DNA of 64,000 nucleotides from CAMYLY01 sp036397755. Its GTDB lineage: Bacteria > Gemmatimonadota > Gemmatimonadetes > Gemmatimonadales > GWC2-71-9. Of the stretch, positions 43,666 to 53,252 are shown piece after piece (position 1 is the stretch's first letter; each line of letters starts with the position of its first letter). The stretch covers positions 1 to 64,000 of the forward strand of contig DASWII010000024.1 of NCBI GenBank assembly GCA_036397755.1. Direction: 5' to 3'. The notes under the pieces are model-generated. The model was not told where the DNA came from. It searched no databases and saw only the letters and a list, made by a program, of their open reading frames with translations. The translations under genes were made by a program, and so were the position numbers.

Positions 43666-46600
43666 TCAGCCGCCTGGCTCCAACGCCGCGCGGTCCAGCA
43701 ACGCTCCGCCAACTGCCGCCTCGGGTCGGTGCCGAACTTGCCAGCTGCGCCAAAGCAGATAGATGGCCGGGATCACCACCAGGGTGAGCACCGTGGACGT
43801 CACCATCCCGCCCACCATGGGCGCCGCGATGCGCTTCATCACGTCCGCACCGGTGCCCTGACTCCACAGAATCGGGGCCAGACCTGCCGTGATGGCGATG
43901 ACGGTCATCATTTTGGGACGTAGTCGCTCCACCGCGCCCTCTCGCACCGCCTCGGCCACGTCCGTGCGCGAGCGCATCCGCCCCTCGCGGTCCCGATGGT
44001 GGAACGCCTCATCCAGATAGATCAGCATCACCACGCCGGTCTCGGCGGCCACGCCAGCCAGCGCGATGAAGCCCACCCACACCGCGACACTGGTGTTGTA
44101 CCCCGCCAGCCAGATGTACCAAATGCCTCCCACCAGCGCGAACGGAACCGAGAGCATGACGATGACCGACTCGGTCACGCCCCGAAAATTGAGATACAGC
44201 AGCAGGAAGATGATGCCGAGGGTCACCGGCACCACTAGGCGCAGCTTCTGGGCCACGCGCTGCATGAACTCGTATTGCCCGCTCCAGGTGAGCGTGTAGC
44301 CTGTCGGGAGCTGGAGCTGCTGCGCCACCGTGCGTTGGGCATCCCGCACGTAGCTGCCCACGTCGCGCCCTTCGATGTCCACGAAGATGGTGGTGACGGG
44401 AAACGCATCTTCCGTCTTCACCGCCATCGGTCCCTGCACCACCTGAATGGTGGCAACCTGGCCGAGGGGAATCTGGGTGATCCTCCGCGGGAGGCCGCCG
44501 GCGTTGCCGCCGTTTCCCACATCACTCATGCCGCCGCCGGTAGCCATGCCACCCATGCCGGCCACCGCCGGGATGACCACTTCGCGGAGCTTCTGCAGGT
44601 TGTCGCGCAGCTCTCTGGGATATCGCACGTTCACCGCGTAGCGCTCCCGGCCCTCGACCGTGGTGGCCGCATCCATGCCGCCGACCGTGGCCATGATGGC
44701 GTTGTGGATGTCGCCCACGTTGAGCCCGTAGCGGGCGGCTTCGGCACGGTCGATTTCGATGTCCACGTAGTAGCCGGAGACGCCCCGCTCGGCGAAGGCG
44801 CTGCGGGTGCCGGGGACCTGCTGGACAATGCGTTCGGCCCGCTCGCCCAGGGCCTGGAGCGTGTCGAGGTTCGGGCCGAAAATCTTGATCCCCACCGCCG
44901 TCCGGACCCCGGTCGCGAGCATGTCGATCCGGCCCTTGATAGGCATGGTCCAGGCGTTGGTGACGCCGGGCAGCTTGACCGCCCCGTCCATCTCGGCAAT
45001 GAGCCGCTCGTAGGTCATGCCGCGGCGCCACTCCCTCTCGGGCTTCAGCGTGATGGTGGTCTCGTACATGTCCAGGGGCGCCGGATCGGTCGCCGTGTTC
45101 GCCCGACCTGCTTTGCCGAGCACGGTCTCGACCTCGGGGAACGAGGCCAGGACGCTGTCCTGGTAGCGCATGATTTCGCGCGACTGGGCGATGGAGACGC
45201 CCGGCACCGTGGTCGGCATGAAGAGCACGGAGCCCTCGTGCAGCTGTGGCATGAACTCGCTCCCCAGCCGGCTCCAGGGAAGCACGGTAACGAGCAGCGC
45301 CACGGCGGCGCCGGCGATCACGATCCACGGCCGCCGAATAGCGAACTCGATCACGGGCCGGTACGCCCAGCGCAGCGCCCGGTTGACCGGGTTCTGCGCC
45401 TCGGGCCGGATCTTGCCGCGAATCAGATACCCCATCAGGACCGGGACCAGCGTGATGGAGAGCAGTGCCGCACCGGCCATCGCGAAGGTCTTGGTGAACG
45501 CCAGCGGCTTGAACAGCCGGCCCTCTTGCTGCTCCAGCGCGAACACCGGCAGGAAGCTGAAGGTGATGATCAGGAGCGAGAAGAACAGCGGCGGGCCCAC
45601 CTGCTTGGCACTCGCCAGCACAATCTCCCAGCGCGAGGCTGTGCCGTCGGCCCGCTCGAGGTGCTTGTGCATGTTCTCGATCATCACGATGGCGGCGTCC
45701 ACCATGGCGCCGATGGCGATGGCGATCCCGCCCAGGCTCATGATGTTGGCGTTGACCCCGATCCAGCGCATCACGATGAACGAAATCAAGATGCCCAGGG
45801 GCAGCGTGATGATGGCCACCAGGGCGGATCGGGCATGGAGCAGGAACAGGATCGCGACGCCGGCCACGATGAGCGACTCCTCGATCAACTTCTCCTTGAG
45901 GTTGTCGATGGCGCGGTGGATCAGATCGCTTCGGTCGTAGGCCGTGCGGATGCGCACGCCCGGCGGAAGGCCGGCCTTGATCTCCTCGAGGCGGGCCTTG
46001 ACCGCTTCGATGGTCTTGAGCGCGTCGGTCCCGAACCGCATGACCACGATGCCGGCCACGACCTCGCCTTTGCCATTCAAGTCGGCGGCACCGCGCCGCG
46101 GGGCGGGCCCGATTTGCACCGTGGCGATGTCGCGCACCCGGATCGGCGTCCCGTTGGGCGTGATCCCCACCGCTACGTTCTCGATGTCCCGCACCCCCTC
46201 CAGGTAGCCCAGGCCGCGGATCATGTACTCGCGGCCGCCCATCTCCAGCACCCGCGCGCCGATGTCCGCATTGTGGGACCCGATCGCCTGCGCCACCCGG
46301 GTCACCGGGATATTGAAGGCCCGCAGCCGCTCCGGGTTGACCTCAACCTGGTACTGCTTCACGAACCCGCCGAGGCTGGCCACTTCCGAAACGCCGGGAA
46401 CGGCCGTCAGCTGGTAGCGGATGTACCAGTCCTGCAGCGTTCGGAGCTGCGCCAGGTCCAGGCTGTCGGATTCGAGTGTGTACTCGAACACCCAGCCCAC
46501 GCCCGTGGCGTCCGGCCCCAGCGTGGGCTCCACGCCGCCGGGCAGGCGCTGGCGGATGCCGTTCAGGTACTCCAACACGCGGGACCGCGCCCAGTAGATG

Positions 46601-46905
46601 TCGGTGCCGTCCTCGAAGATCACATAGACCAGACTTAGGCCGAAGAACGAAAAGGCGCGGACCACCCGCGTGCCCGGCACCTTGAGCATCTCGGACGCGA
46701 TGGGGTAGGTAACCTGGTCTTCCACGATCTGCGGCGCCTGCTCGCTGAAGTCGGTCTGGATAATGACCTGCACGTCCGACAGATCGGGTATGGCATCGAG
46801 AGGCGTGGTCGCCATCGCCCAGACGCCGCCGCCGATCAACCCAACCGTGGCCAGCAACACCAGCCCCCGGTTGCGCAGCGACCAGGCGATGATGCCGTTA
46901 ATCAT
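43666..46905 (-). CDS. cusA: CusA-type RND metal efflux pump
   Basis: A 1079-residue heavy-metal RND inner-membrane pump (HME-RND). The family signature AIPDLSDVQVI is at the N-terminus, and twelve membrane helices with two large periplasmic loops are evident. Methionines expected for Cu(I)/Ag(I) transport are visible (RIDMLATG, NAIMATVGGM). The proton-relay helix carries GAMVDAAIVMIEN. It forms the last gene of the tolC-cusB-cusA operon; the cusB gene overlaps its start by 8 bases. Copper/silver is the best substrate call, zinc/cobalt a weaker alternative. Confidence 0.93.
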   Translation of the reverse strand: MINGIIAWSLRNRGLVLLATVGLIGGGVWAMATTPLDAIPDLSDVQVIIQTDFSEQAPQIVEDQVTYPIASEMLKVPGTRVVRAFSFFGLSLVYVIFEDGTDIYWARSRVLEYLNGIRQRLPGGVEPTLGPDATGVGWVFEYTLESDSLDLAQLRTLQDWYIRYQLTAVPGVSEVASLGGFVKQYQVEVNPERLRAFNIPVTRVAQAIGSHNADIGARVLEMGGREYMIRGLGYLEGVRDIENVAVGITPNGTPIRVRDIATVQIGPAPRRGAADLNGKGEVVAGIVVMRFGTDALKTIEAVKARLEEIKAGLPPGVRIRTAYDRSDLIHRAIDNLKEKLIEESLIVAGVAILFLLHARSALVAIITLPLGILISFIVMRWIGVNANIMSLGGIAIAIGAMVDAAIVMIENMHKHLERADGTASRWEIVLASAKQVGPPLFFSLLIITFSFLPVFALEQQEGRLFKPLAFTKTFAMAGAALLSITLVPVLMGYLIRGKIRPEAQNPVNRALRWAYRPVIEFAIRRPWIVIAGAAVALLVTVLPWSRLGSEFMPQLHEGSVLFMPTTVPGVSIAQSREIMRYQDSVLASFPEVETVLGKAGRANTATDPAPLDMYETTITLKPEREWRRGMTYERLIAEMDGAVKLPGVTNAWTMPIKGRIDMLATGVRTAVGIKIFGPNLDTLQALGERAERIVQQVPGTRSAFAERGVSGYYVDIEIDRAEAARYGLNVGDIHNAIMATVGGMDAATTVEGRERYAVNVRYPRELRDNLQKLREVVIPAVAGMGGMATGGGMSDVGNGGNAGGLPRRITQIPLGQVATIQVVQGPMAVKTEDAFPVTTIFVDIEGRDVGSYVRDAQRTVAQQLQLPTGYTLTWSGQYEFMQRVAQKLRLVVPVTLGIIFLLLYLNFRGVTESVIVMLSVPFALVGGIWYIWLAGYNTSVAVWVGFIALAGVAAETGVVMLIYLDEAFHHRDREGRMRSRTDVAEAVREGAVERLRPKMMTVIAITAGLAPILWSQGTGADVMKRIAAPMVGGMVTSTVLTLVVIPAIYLLWRSWQVRHRPEAAVGGALLDRAALEPGG

Positions 46906-48145
46906 GATTGTGCTCCGGCATCGGTATACTGTCGGGTTTGACTTTCGGCACCGAAGCGGTGTCCGCGCCGTGCTCCATGCCCGGCATGGCGCTTCCGGTA
47001 CTCGCCAGCCGAGACTCGGCGTCGACCAAGAAGTTGGCTGCGGCTACGATGGTCAGGCCCTCGGTGAGGCCCCCGAGGATCTCTACCTGATCTCCGGCAC
47101 GGGCACCGAGCACCACCTCGGCGGGCGTCAACACGCCCTCGCTATCCCGCACGAACACCAGGTTGCGCTGGCCCGTCACCACCACCGCCTCGGACGGCAC
47201 CGCGATGACATTGGTGCGCTCGACGTCAAAGTAGATCGTGGCATACATGCCCGGTTTGAGCCGCAGCCCCGGATTGGGCACGGTAACACGCACTCGATTG
47301 GTGCGGCTGTCCGGATCCACCGTGGGATAGACGAAGCTCACCCGCCCCATCAGGTGCTCGCCAGGATAGGCTGCCACCTCGATGTGGGCCTGCGAGCCCA
47401 CCCTCACGAACTGGAGGTCCTGCTCGAACACGTCGCCTTCCGCCCACACGGAGGACAGGTCGGCAATGCGATACAGGCGCATCCCCGGCATGACCTGCTG
47501 GCCCTCGAGCACGTTTTTCTCAAGCACGATGCCATTCACCGGAGAGACGAGAGTCAGCGTCTTGGTGATCTCGCCTGATCGCTCGACCTCCTCGATCTGC
47601 TGCGGGGTAATGTCCCAATAGGCCAGGCGGCGCCGGGCAGCGACCAGCGTCGCCTGCGCGTTGGTCCAGGTCTCGCCCGCCGCGGAATCCACCTGCGTCG
47701 CCAGCCGCCGGGCCGTGAGCAGTTCCTGTTGCGCCGCCACCAGCATGGGGCTGTAGATCGTGAGCAAGGGCTGGCCCTGCCGCACGGCCTGGCCGGTGTA
47801 GCTCACGGACAGGTTCTCGGCGAAGCCGTCGATCTTCGGCGTCACGTCGGCGATTTGGGGCTCCGGAGCCGCAACCGTCCCCACGGTCCGGATGGTGCGC
47901 GTCAGGGTCCCGCGCCGGACCGTGGTGTAGATCACGCCCAGCGCACGCTCCTGCGCGGCCGTCAGGTGCACCGGCTGGCGCATGACCGCGCCGGTGGTGT
48001 CGACCGCGCCTTGCGCGCCGCCGGCTTGCATGCGCGCGTGTTCCTCCGCCGTCATACCCCCCAGTGGCACATCGTCCGCCTTTCGCTCGCACGCGCCAAC
48101 AAGGAGGGCCGCGGCGGCGAGCAGCAACAACAATCGGCCGCTCAT
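46898..48145 (-). CDS. cusB: CusB-type membrane-fusion adaptor
   Basis: A 415-residue periplasmic adaptor lipoprotein (lipobox VGAC). The lipoyl/barrel-sandwich domains are recognisable (PKIDGFAENLSVSYTGQAV, then LVSPVNGIVLEKNVLEGQQV), with the helical hairpin between. Several Met and His near the ends (GGMTAEEHARM; PMPEHNHD) are apt for Cu/Ag binding. The ATG overlaps the TolC-like stop (ATGA). It links cusA to the outer-membrane channel. Confidence 0.93.
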   Translation of the reverse strand: MSGRLLLLLAAAALLVGACERKADDVPLGGMTAEEHARMQAGGAQGAVDTTGAVMRQPVHLTAAQERALGVIYTTVRRGTLTRTIRTVGTVAAPEPQIADVTPKIDGFAENLSVSYTGQAVRQGQPLLTIYSPMLVAAQQELLTARRLATQVDSAAGETWTNAQATLVAARRRLAYWDITPQQIEEVERSGEITKTLTLVSPVNGIVLEKNVLEGQQVMPGMRLYRIADLSSVWAEGDVFEQDLQFVRVGSQAHIEVAAYPGEHLMGRVSFVYPTVDPDSRTNRVRVTVPNPGLRLKPGMYATIYFDVERTNVIAVPSEAVVVTGQRNLVFVRDSEGVLTPAEVVLGARAGDQVEILGGLTEGLTIVAAANFLVDAESRLASTGSAMPGMEHGADTASVPKVKPDSIPMPEHNHD

Positions 48146-49449
48146 CGGACGCCTCCGATCTCCGCTCCCACCAACGCCGCGATCTCGGCCACGGCCTTGT
48201 GATAGCCGGCCACCAGTCGCACACTCTCGGTCTCGTAGCGATTCACCGTCATCTGATTCTCCACTAGGCTCATGTAGTCCACCCTGCCCACCCGATACGC
48301 CGCCAGCGCCGCGTCCACCGAGGCCCGCGCCTGCGGTACGATGGACGTCGCATACAGGCTCGCCAGGTTGAGGCTCTTTGCGGCATCCGCCCGTATCTCG
48401 ACCAGCATCGCGAACGTCTCGTTGGTGAGATCGAGGGCCTCGGCCTCCGCCATCGCCTGCATCGCCAGCATCTCCCGGCGCATCGGGAGCTGGCGCCGGC
48501 CGGCCCAAATCGGCAAACGGACGCCCACCATGAAGGTGGCCATGTCGTCGAACGCGGGGCGCTGGCCGTAGCTCACGCCCAGCATGACATCGGGATACAA
48601 CTCGCGCCGCGCGGCCCGGTAGCCCGCTTCGGCGGCGCCCGCGCGCTGGCGCGCCGCCTGAAGCTTGGGCCGCCGAGCGTCGGCCAGCGCCATAAGCGAG
48701 TCCACGCCAGGCAACGAGCGGTCGGGCGCGGGCAGTTCCAGAGCGCCGATCGGCACCGTCGCCTCTCGGCCTAAGAGCGCGTTTAACCGACCGGCCATCG
48801 CGATCCGCCCCTGGGCCATCGCGGTGATCTCTTCGGTCATGCGGGCGACGCCGACCTGCGCTTGGAGCACGTCCTGCTGGAGTCCCGAGCCTACGGCGTA
48901 CATGGTCAGCGAGACTTGGACGAAATCCCGCAGCAGATCCCGCGACTCTCCCATCAGCGCGAGCGCGCGATCCATGTAGGCGAGGTCGTAATAGACACTC
49001 TTGACACGGGCGACCAGCATCAGCTCAGCATCTTCCGCGTCGAGCTGATCGGCGCGAGCCAGCCGCTCAGCCCGAAGCTTGGCAAAGCTCAGCATGCCCG
49101 GCCAGGGCAGCATCTGCGTCAGCTGGACCTGGTTCATCGTCATGGGATCCATGGTCGACCCAAGACTGCCGACCATGCGGTTCATCAGGCCCAGTGACAG
49201 CTCGGGGTCGGGCAACGTGCTGACTTGCGGTATGCGCTCTAGCGCCGCTTCGGCCTTGAGCCGGGCGGCGCGCAGCATGGGGTTGCCCGAGCGGGCCTGC
49301 GACAACGCTTCCGAGAGGCGAAGCGTGTCCCCGGGAGTGGGTGTTTGCAGTGTAGCACTCGCTGGTGCGGCAAACAGCAGCGCGAGCACAACCATCCTGG
49401 TCGCGCGCCTCATGCCGCCACCGCTCTGAGGCGGGGTGAAGTTGCTCAT
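48142..49449 (-). CDS. cusC: TolC-family outer-membrane channel (CusC-like)
   Basis: A 435-residue outer-membrane efflux channel with two long alpha-helical repeats (LSEALSQARSGNPMLRAARLKA and PKLQAARQRAGAAEAGYRAARREL). A Met-rich stretch lies near residue 100 (MNRMVGSLGSTMDPMTMNQ), an unusual feature that suits copper/silver. The start is placed at ATG 49449; ATG 49413 gives a shorter, cleaner signal peptide. It is the first gene of the cus operon, preceded by two inverted repeats. Confidence 0.88.
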   Translation of the reverse strand: MSNFTPPQSGGGMRRATRMVVLALLFAAPASATLQTPTPGDTLRLSEALSQARSGNPMLRAARLKAEAALERIPQVSTLPDPELSLGLMNRMVGSLGSTMDPMTMNQVQLTQMLPWPGMLSFAKLRAERLARADQLDAEDAELMLVARVKSVYYDLAYMDRALALMGESRDLLRDFVQVSLTMYAVGSGLQQDVLQAQVGVARMTEEITAMAQGRIAMAGRLNALLGREATVPIGALELPAPDRSLPGVDSLMALADARRPKLQAARQRAGAAEAGYRAARRELYPDVMLGVSYGQRPAFDDMATFMVGVRLPIWAGRRQLPMRREMLAMQAMAEAEALDLTNETFAMLVEIRADAAKSLNLASLYATSIVPQARASVDAALAAYRVGRVDYMSLVENQMTVNRYETESVRLVAGYHKAVAEIAALVGAEIGGVR

Positions 49450-49518
49450 GGGGTTTCTATTCCTCTTCGCGTACGATCCTGGCACTGCCGTGTCGCAGGA
49501 AGCACACCAAACCATGAA

Positions 49519-49535
49519 GTAACGTAACCCGTTAC
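49519..49535. promoter_or_regulatory. Inverted repeat upstream of cusC
   Basis: GTAACG and CGTTAC arms flank a 5-base spacer, about 70 bases upstream of the cusC start. The position and symmetry suit a regulator operator. The regulator is unknown; the adjacent two-component pair is a candidate. Confidence 0.5.
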
Positions 49536-49556
49536 GACACTGATCTTTACAATGTT

Positions 49557-49579
49557 CGATCGGGATTGGTGACCGATCG
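49557..49579. promoter_or_regulatory. Second inverted repeat upstream of cusC
   Basis: CGATCGG and CCGATCG arms with a 9-base spacer, 22 bases beyond the first inverted repeat. It is a possible second operator or activator site. Confidence 0.4.
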
Positions 49580-50050
49580 CCCGCCGCCAGGACCCGCGGC
49601 CGTTGGGGCTTTTGCCCCACGAGGTCAGCCGCGCCCTGGACCCAACGGCGGCGGAACAACACGCCACGGGCCACACATGCTCGACTCCTCGGTCCCACGA
49701 ATCGAGCTACGGGCGGTCTGAACGCGGGGGCTGCGCTCCGCATCGCCGCGGTTGCTATGCGGAGCGCTTTCATCGCTTCACCTCAGTCCGATCGGTTGTC
49801 GACCATCCCCCCTCGAGAATGCGCACTCGCTGCCGGTCGCTGAGGTCCCAGACTTGCGCCTGTTCTCGAGGACGAAGCAACTTGAACACCGCAGGTGACA
49901 GGTGCCTAACTGTCGCAGTTCCAGGAGATTGGCTGCGCCACCGCGACGCGTGACCCTCGACATGCACGGGGCGATTGGCCCGAGCGCCGGGGGAAATGAC
50001 CCGCACACCAACGCACGAGGGCAACGACGATCCAGGTGGGGAGAAGTTTG

Positions 50051-51787
50051 GTGCTCCGCGACAAGCTCCTCGCGTTGCTGTTCGCCTTCGGCGCCGTTCC
50101 TCTGGCCGTCGCGATCGCCGTGAGTTATGCGGTGGGCAAGAGCACAGTGACGCGGCAGGCGGAAGCGGCCTTGCGCGAGCTGACACAAACGCAAGCGGTT
50201 CATCTGGCCACCGAGCTGAGCCGCCAGCGACTGCTGTTGCGCACAATCGCGGGCCAGGTGCCTCGTTCGGCGGAACGCGGGCGTATGTCTTCAACCCGCC
50301 TGGCGCAGCTCCTGGTGCAGGGGCTGCCGGAGGGTGGCGTGTTCGATGGCCTGCGGATCGTGCTCCCGGACGGCCGGATCCTGGCTAGTGTGGCCTTGGG
50401 AAACACGGCGCCGCACTGGCCGCCGCAGGCGCCGGCGGAGGAGTGGACCGACACCCGTGTCGTCGTACACCGCGAGGGCGACCGCGTATGGGCGTACCTC
50501 GTCGCCGTGCAGCTGCACGACACCACCGCGATTGCCTGGCTCGAGGGTCACGTCCGAACGGAAGACTTCCGCCGGGTGTTCGCGGTTCCGGCACACCTCA
50601 TGGAGGGCGCCGAGTCAGGCGTCTTCGAGTCGAGCGGCGCGCCGATCCTGGTGGGGCACGAGCATGCCAGCCCCGGCCTCGCCGCCATGTTCGCGTCCGT
50701 CAGCGGAGACACGGCGGGAGTGTTCCGCGCACCCGTCGCCGGACAGCGCTCGCTCGTGGCTCTGGCACCGGTTCCCACGACGGATTGGGTGTTCGCCACC
50801 GCCCTCCCGCTGGACATCGCCCTGGCGCCGCTCGCCCGGCTGCGCAACACGGCGCTGCTGAGTTCCCTGGTGTTCGTGGTGCTCGTTGTCTTCACGGCCG
50901 CCTGGGCCGCACGGTCGGTGACCACTCCGCTCCGTCAGTTGGCCGACGCGGCGCGCCACTTCGGACGGACCGGCACGCACTGGCCGGTGGCCGCCCATGG
51001 AAGTGCCGAGGTCGCCCTGCTCGTGGAGGCGTTCAATCGAATGGCGGGCGATCTGGACGCCTCGCGCGCGGAGGTCGAACGCTTGCACGCGCAGGAAATG
51101 GAGCGGGCGCAGCAGCTTGCCACCGTTGGTGAGCTGGCCAGTGGTGTGGCCCATGAGATTCGCAACCCCTTAACGGGCGTGCTGGGAGCGCTCGACCTCG
51201 CGTTGAAGAGTTCGGCGCCGCAGAATGCCGCACGGCCGTTGCTGGAGGAAGCCGGGCGCCAGCTCCGCCGCATCGAGCGCACGACACAGCAACTCCTGCG
51301 CTACGCCCGCCCGCCGGAGCTGCGAGAGGTGACGGTGGACGCCAACGAGCTCGTGGCGCGGGCCGCCCAGCTGGTTGCTCCACAGGCGAGCGCGGCAAGC
51401 GTCACGTTGCGAACGGAGCCGGAGGTGGAGGCGGTGCCGGTCCAGGTAGACCCGGAACTCATCGTGCAGGTGCTGGTCAACCTGATGTTGAACGGGATCG
51501 AGGCCATGTCGGGTGGTGGCGACTTGACGGTCTGGGTCACGCACCATGCGACGGAGGTGTGGATCGGGGTGCGCGACACCGGGCCGGGCATCGCCGCCGA
51601 GCGACGGTCGCAAATCTTTCGGCCGTTCTTCACGACCAAACACACGGGCACCGGCCTCGGCCTGTCCATCTCGCGCCAGATCGTCGTGCGACACGGCGGA
51701 TCGCTGCGGCTGGAGGACACACCCGGCGGGGGAGCGACGTTCGTGGTCGCCCTGCCTCTGGCCGAAACGACGGGGAGGCCATCGTGA
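50051..51787 (+). CDS. Sensor histidine kinase (NtrB/ZraS-like)
   Basis: A 578-residue sensor with two membrane helices (near residues 6-28 and about 275-295) enclosing a ~240-residue periplasmic sensor domain, then a HAMP-like linker and the kinase core. The H-box is GVAHEIRNPLTGV; N-, G1- and G2-boxes are NLMLNGIEAM, DTGPGIA and GTGLGLSI. GTG 50051 has GGGGAG at 7-base spacing, better than GTG 50036. Its stop overlaps the response-regulator start (GTGA). A metal or envelope-stress signal is plausible from the cus neighbourhood (inference). Confidence 0.9.
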   Translation: MLRDKLLALLFAFGAVPLAVAIAVSYAVGKSTVTRQAEAALRELTQTQAVHLATELSRQRLLLRTIAGQVPRSAERGRMSSTRLAQLLVQGLPEGGVFDGLRIVLPDGRILASVALGNTAPHWPPQAPAEEWTDTRVVVHREGDRVWAYLVAVQLHDTTAIAWLEGHVRTEDFRRVFAVPAHLMEGAESGVFESSGAPILVGHEHASPGLAAMFASVSGDTAGVFRAPVAGQRSLVALAPVPTTDWVFATALPLDIALAPLARLRNTALLSSLVFVVLVVFTAAWAARSVTTPLRQLADAARHFGRTGTHWPVAAHGSAEVALLVEAFNRMAGDLDASRAEVERLHAQEMERAQQLATVGELASGVAHEIRNPLTGVLGALDLALKSSAPQNAARPLLEEAGRQLRRIERTTQQLLRYARPPELREVTVDANELVARAAQLVAPQASAASVTLRTEPEVEAVPVQVDPELIVQVLVNLMLNGIEAMSGGGDLTVWVTHHATEVWIGVRDTGPGIAAERRSQIFRPFFTTKHTGTGLGLSISRQIVVRHGGSLRLEDTPGGGATFVVALPLAETTGRPS

Positions 51788-53181
51788 GCGGCAAAGACCG
51801 GCTGGTTCTGGTGGTGGACGATGAGAACCTCATTCGCGTGTGGCTGGAGGCGCACCTGGGCGAGTCAGGCTACCAGGTGGCCGTCGCCGAGAACGCGGCC
51901 AAAGCAAGAGCGGCGTTCGCGACGACCCCCCCAGCGGCCGCGCTGCTCGACCTGAAGTTGCCCGACGGCTCGGGCCTGGATCTGCTACGGGAGTTCCTCG
52001 AGGCGGATCCCGAGCTGGTGGCCGTGATTCTCACGGCACACGGCGACATCGGCACGGCGGTGGAGGCAGTGAAGCTGGGTGCGTATCACTTCCTGGAAAA
52101 GCCTCCCAAGCTCGAAGAACTGGTGGTCACGCTCGAGAAGGGCCTGGAGACCCGGGCCCTCAAGCGCACGGTTTCGGCGCTGCGCCGGCAGGCCGGCTGG
52201 CAGTTCGCCGGCGTCGAAGTCGTGGGACGGTCGCAGGCCATGCAGCGGGTGGTGGATCTCGTCGGGAAGGTGGCGGCCAGTGAGGGCACCACGGTGCTGG
52301 TGCGTGGGGAGAGCGGCGTGGGGAAGGAAGTGGTGGCCCGCGCAATCCACGCGCAGAGCGCCCGGTGGGAGTCCCCCTTCCTCGAAATCAACTGCACGGC
52401 ACTTCCTGAGACGTTGCTCGAGTCCGAGTTGTTCGGGCACGAGCGAGGGGCCTTCACCGACGCGAAGGAACGGAAGCAAGGGCTCCTCGAGCTGGCCGAC
52501 CACGGAACGATCTTGCTGGATGAGATCGGCGATCTGCCAGCCGGTTCGCAGGCGAAGCTGCTGCGTTTCCTGGAGACGCGGACGTTCAAGCGCGTCGGAG
52601 GAGTACGGGACATCACGGTGGACGTGCGCATCATCGCGTCCACCAACCGCGACCTGGAGGCGGGGGTGCGGGACGGCACATTTCGGAGGGATCTCTTCTT
52701 CCGCTTGAACGTGATTCCCATCGTCATTCCGCCGTTGCGCGAACGCCCAGAGGACGTCGAGCCGCTGGCGCACCATTTCCTGCAAGCGATGACCACGGCC
52801 CTCCGCCGCCCGGCGCGGCAGATACCGCGTGACTCGCTGGCCATGCTGGAGCGCTACGCGTGGCCCGGCAACGTGCGGGAGCTCAAGAATGTGATCGAAC
52901 GGGCCGTGATCCTCGAGGAAGGCCCGGAGATTTTGCCCGCGCACCTACCGGACGAGCTCAAGCCGGGCGGGCGGGCGCTGGATCTCGAACCCGGTTTCCG
53001 GCTTCCGGCGGGCGGGATCAATCTCGAGGAGCTGGAGAAGGATCTACTCCTGCAGGCTCTTGAGCAGTCGCGCGGCAACAAGACGCGGGCGGCCGAATTG
53101 CTGGGACTCACCCGTGACACGCTCCGCTATCGAGTCGAGAAGTACACTCGCTCAGGCAAGGCCGAGGCGGGCGGGAACTGA
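51784..53181 (+). CDS. Sigma54-dependent response regulator (NtrC family)
   Basis: A 465-residue activator with three domains. A receiver (phosphoacceptor Asp56 in LLDLKLPDG) is followed by an AAA+ domain with Walker A GESGVGKE, the sigma54-contact loop as GAFTDA, and Walker B LLDEIGD. The C-terminal Fis-type helix-turn-helix is NKTRAAELLGLTRDTLRYRV. It is coupled to the kinase gene by a GTGA overlap. It should drive RpoN promoters; the target operon is not identified here. Confidence 0.93.
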   Translation: MSGKDRLVLVVDDENLIRVWLEAHLGESGYQVAVAENAAKARAAFATTPPAAALLDLKLPDGSGLDLLREFLEADPELVAVILTAHGDIGTAVEAVKLGAYHFLEKPPKLEELVVTLEKGLETRALKRTVSALRRQAGWQFAGVEVVGRSQAMQRVVDLVGKVAASEGTTVLVRGESGVGKEVVARAIHAQSARWESPFLEINCTALPETLLESELFGHERGAFTDAKERKQGLLELADHGTILLDEIGDLPAGSQAKLLRFLETRTFKRVGGVRDITVDVRIIASTNRDLEAGVRDGTFRRDLFFRLNVIPIVIPPLRERPEDVEPLAHHFLQAMTTALRRPARQIPRDSLAMLERYAWPGNVRELKNVIERAVILEEGPEILPAHLPDELKPGGRALDLEPGFRLPAGGINLEELEKDLLLQALEQSRGNKTRAAELLGLTRDTLRYRVEKYTRSGKAEAGGN

Positions 53182-53252
53182 GCAATCCGGCGAACACCGG
53201 CCAATATCGCAGATCCGAACGGCGTGCGGCGGCAATTCGCCATGAAGCTCGG

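Larger units (their letters stand above)
49450..50050. other. 601-base divergent regulatory region
   Basis: This separates the cus operon (minus) from the histidine kinase gene (plus). No protein-coding gene is convincing. It holds two inverted repeats (49519-49535 and 49557-49579) close to the cus start and therefore likely promoter and operator DNA. I looked for the sigma54 -24/-12 pattern and did not find a clear one. Confidence 0.6.

Noticed and set aside
44275..46638. A 787-codon open frame antisense to cusA
   Set aside because: Same cause. The minus strand gives a full RND pump, and the antisense product is low-complexity and His/Asp-rich.
49450..50050. A sigma54 promoter upstream of cusC or the kinase
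   Set aside because: Looked for TGGCAC-N5-TTGC on both strands; only partial, poorly spaced matches were found, so none is reported.
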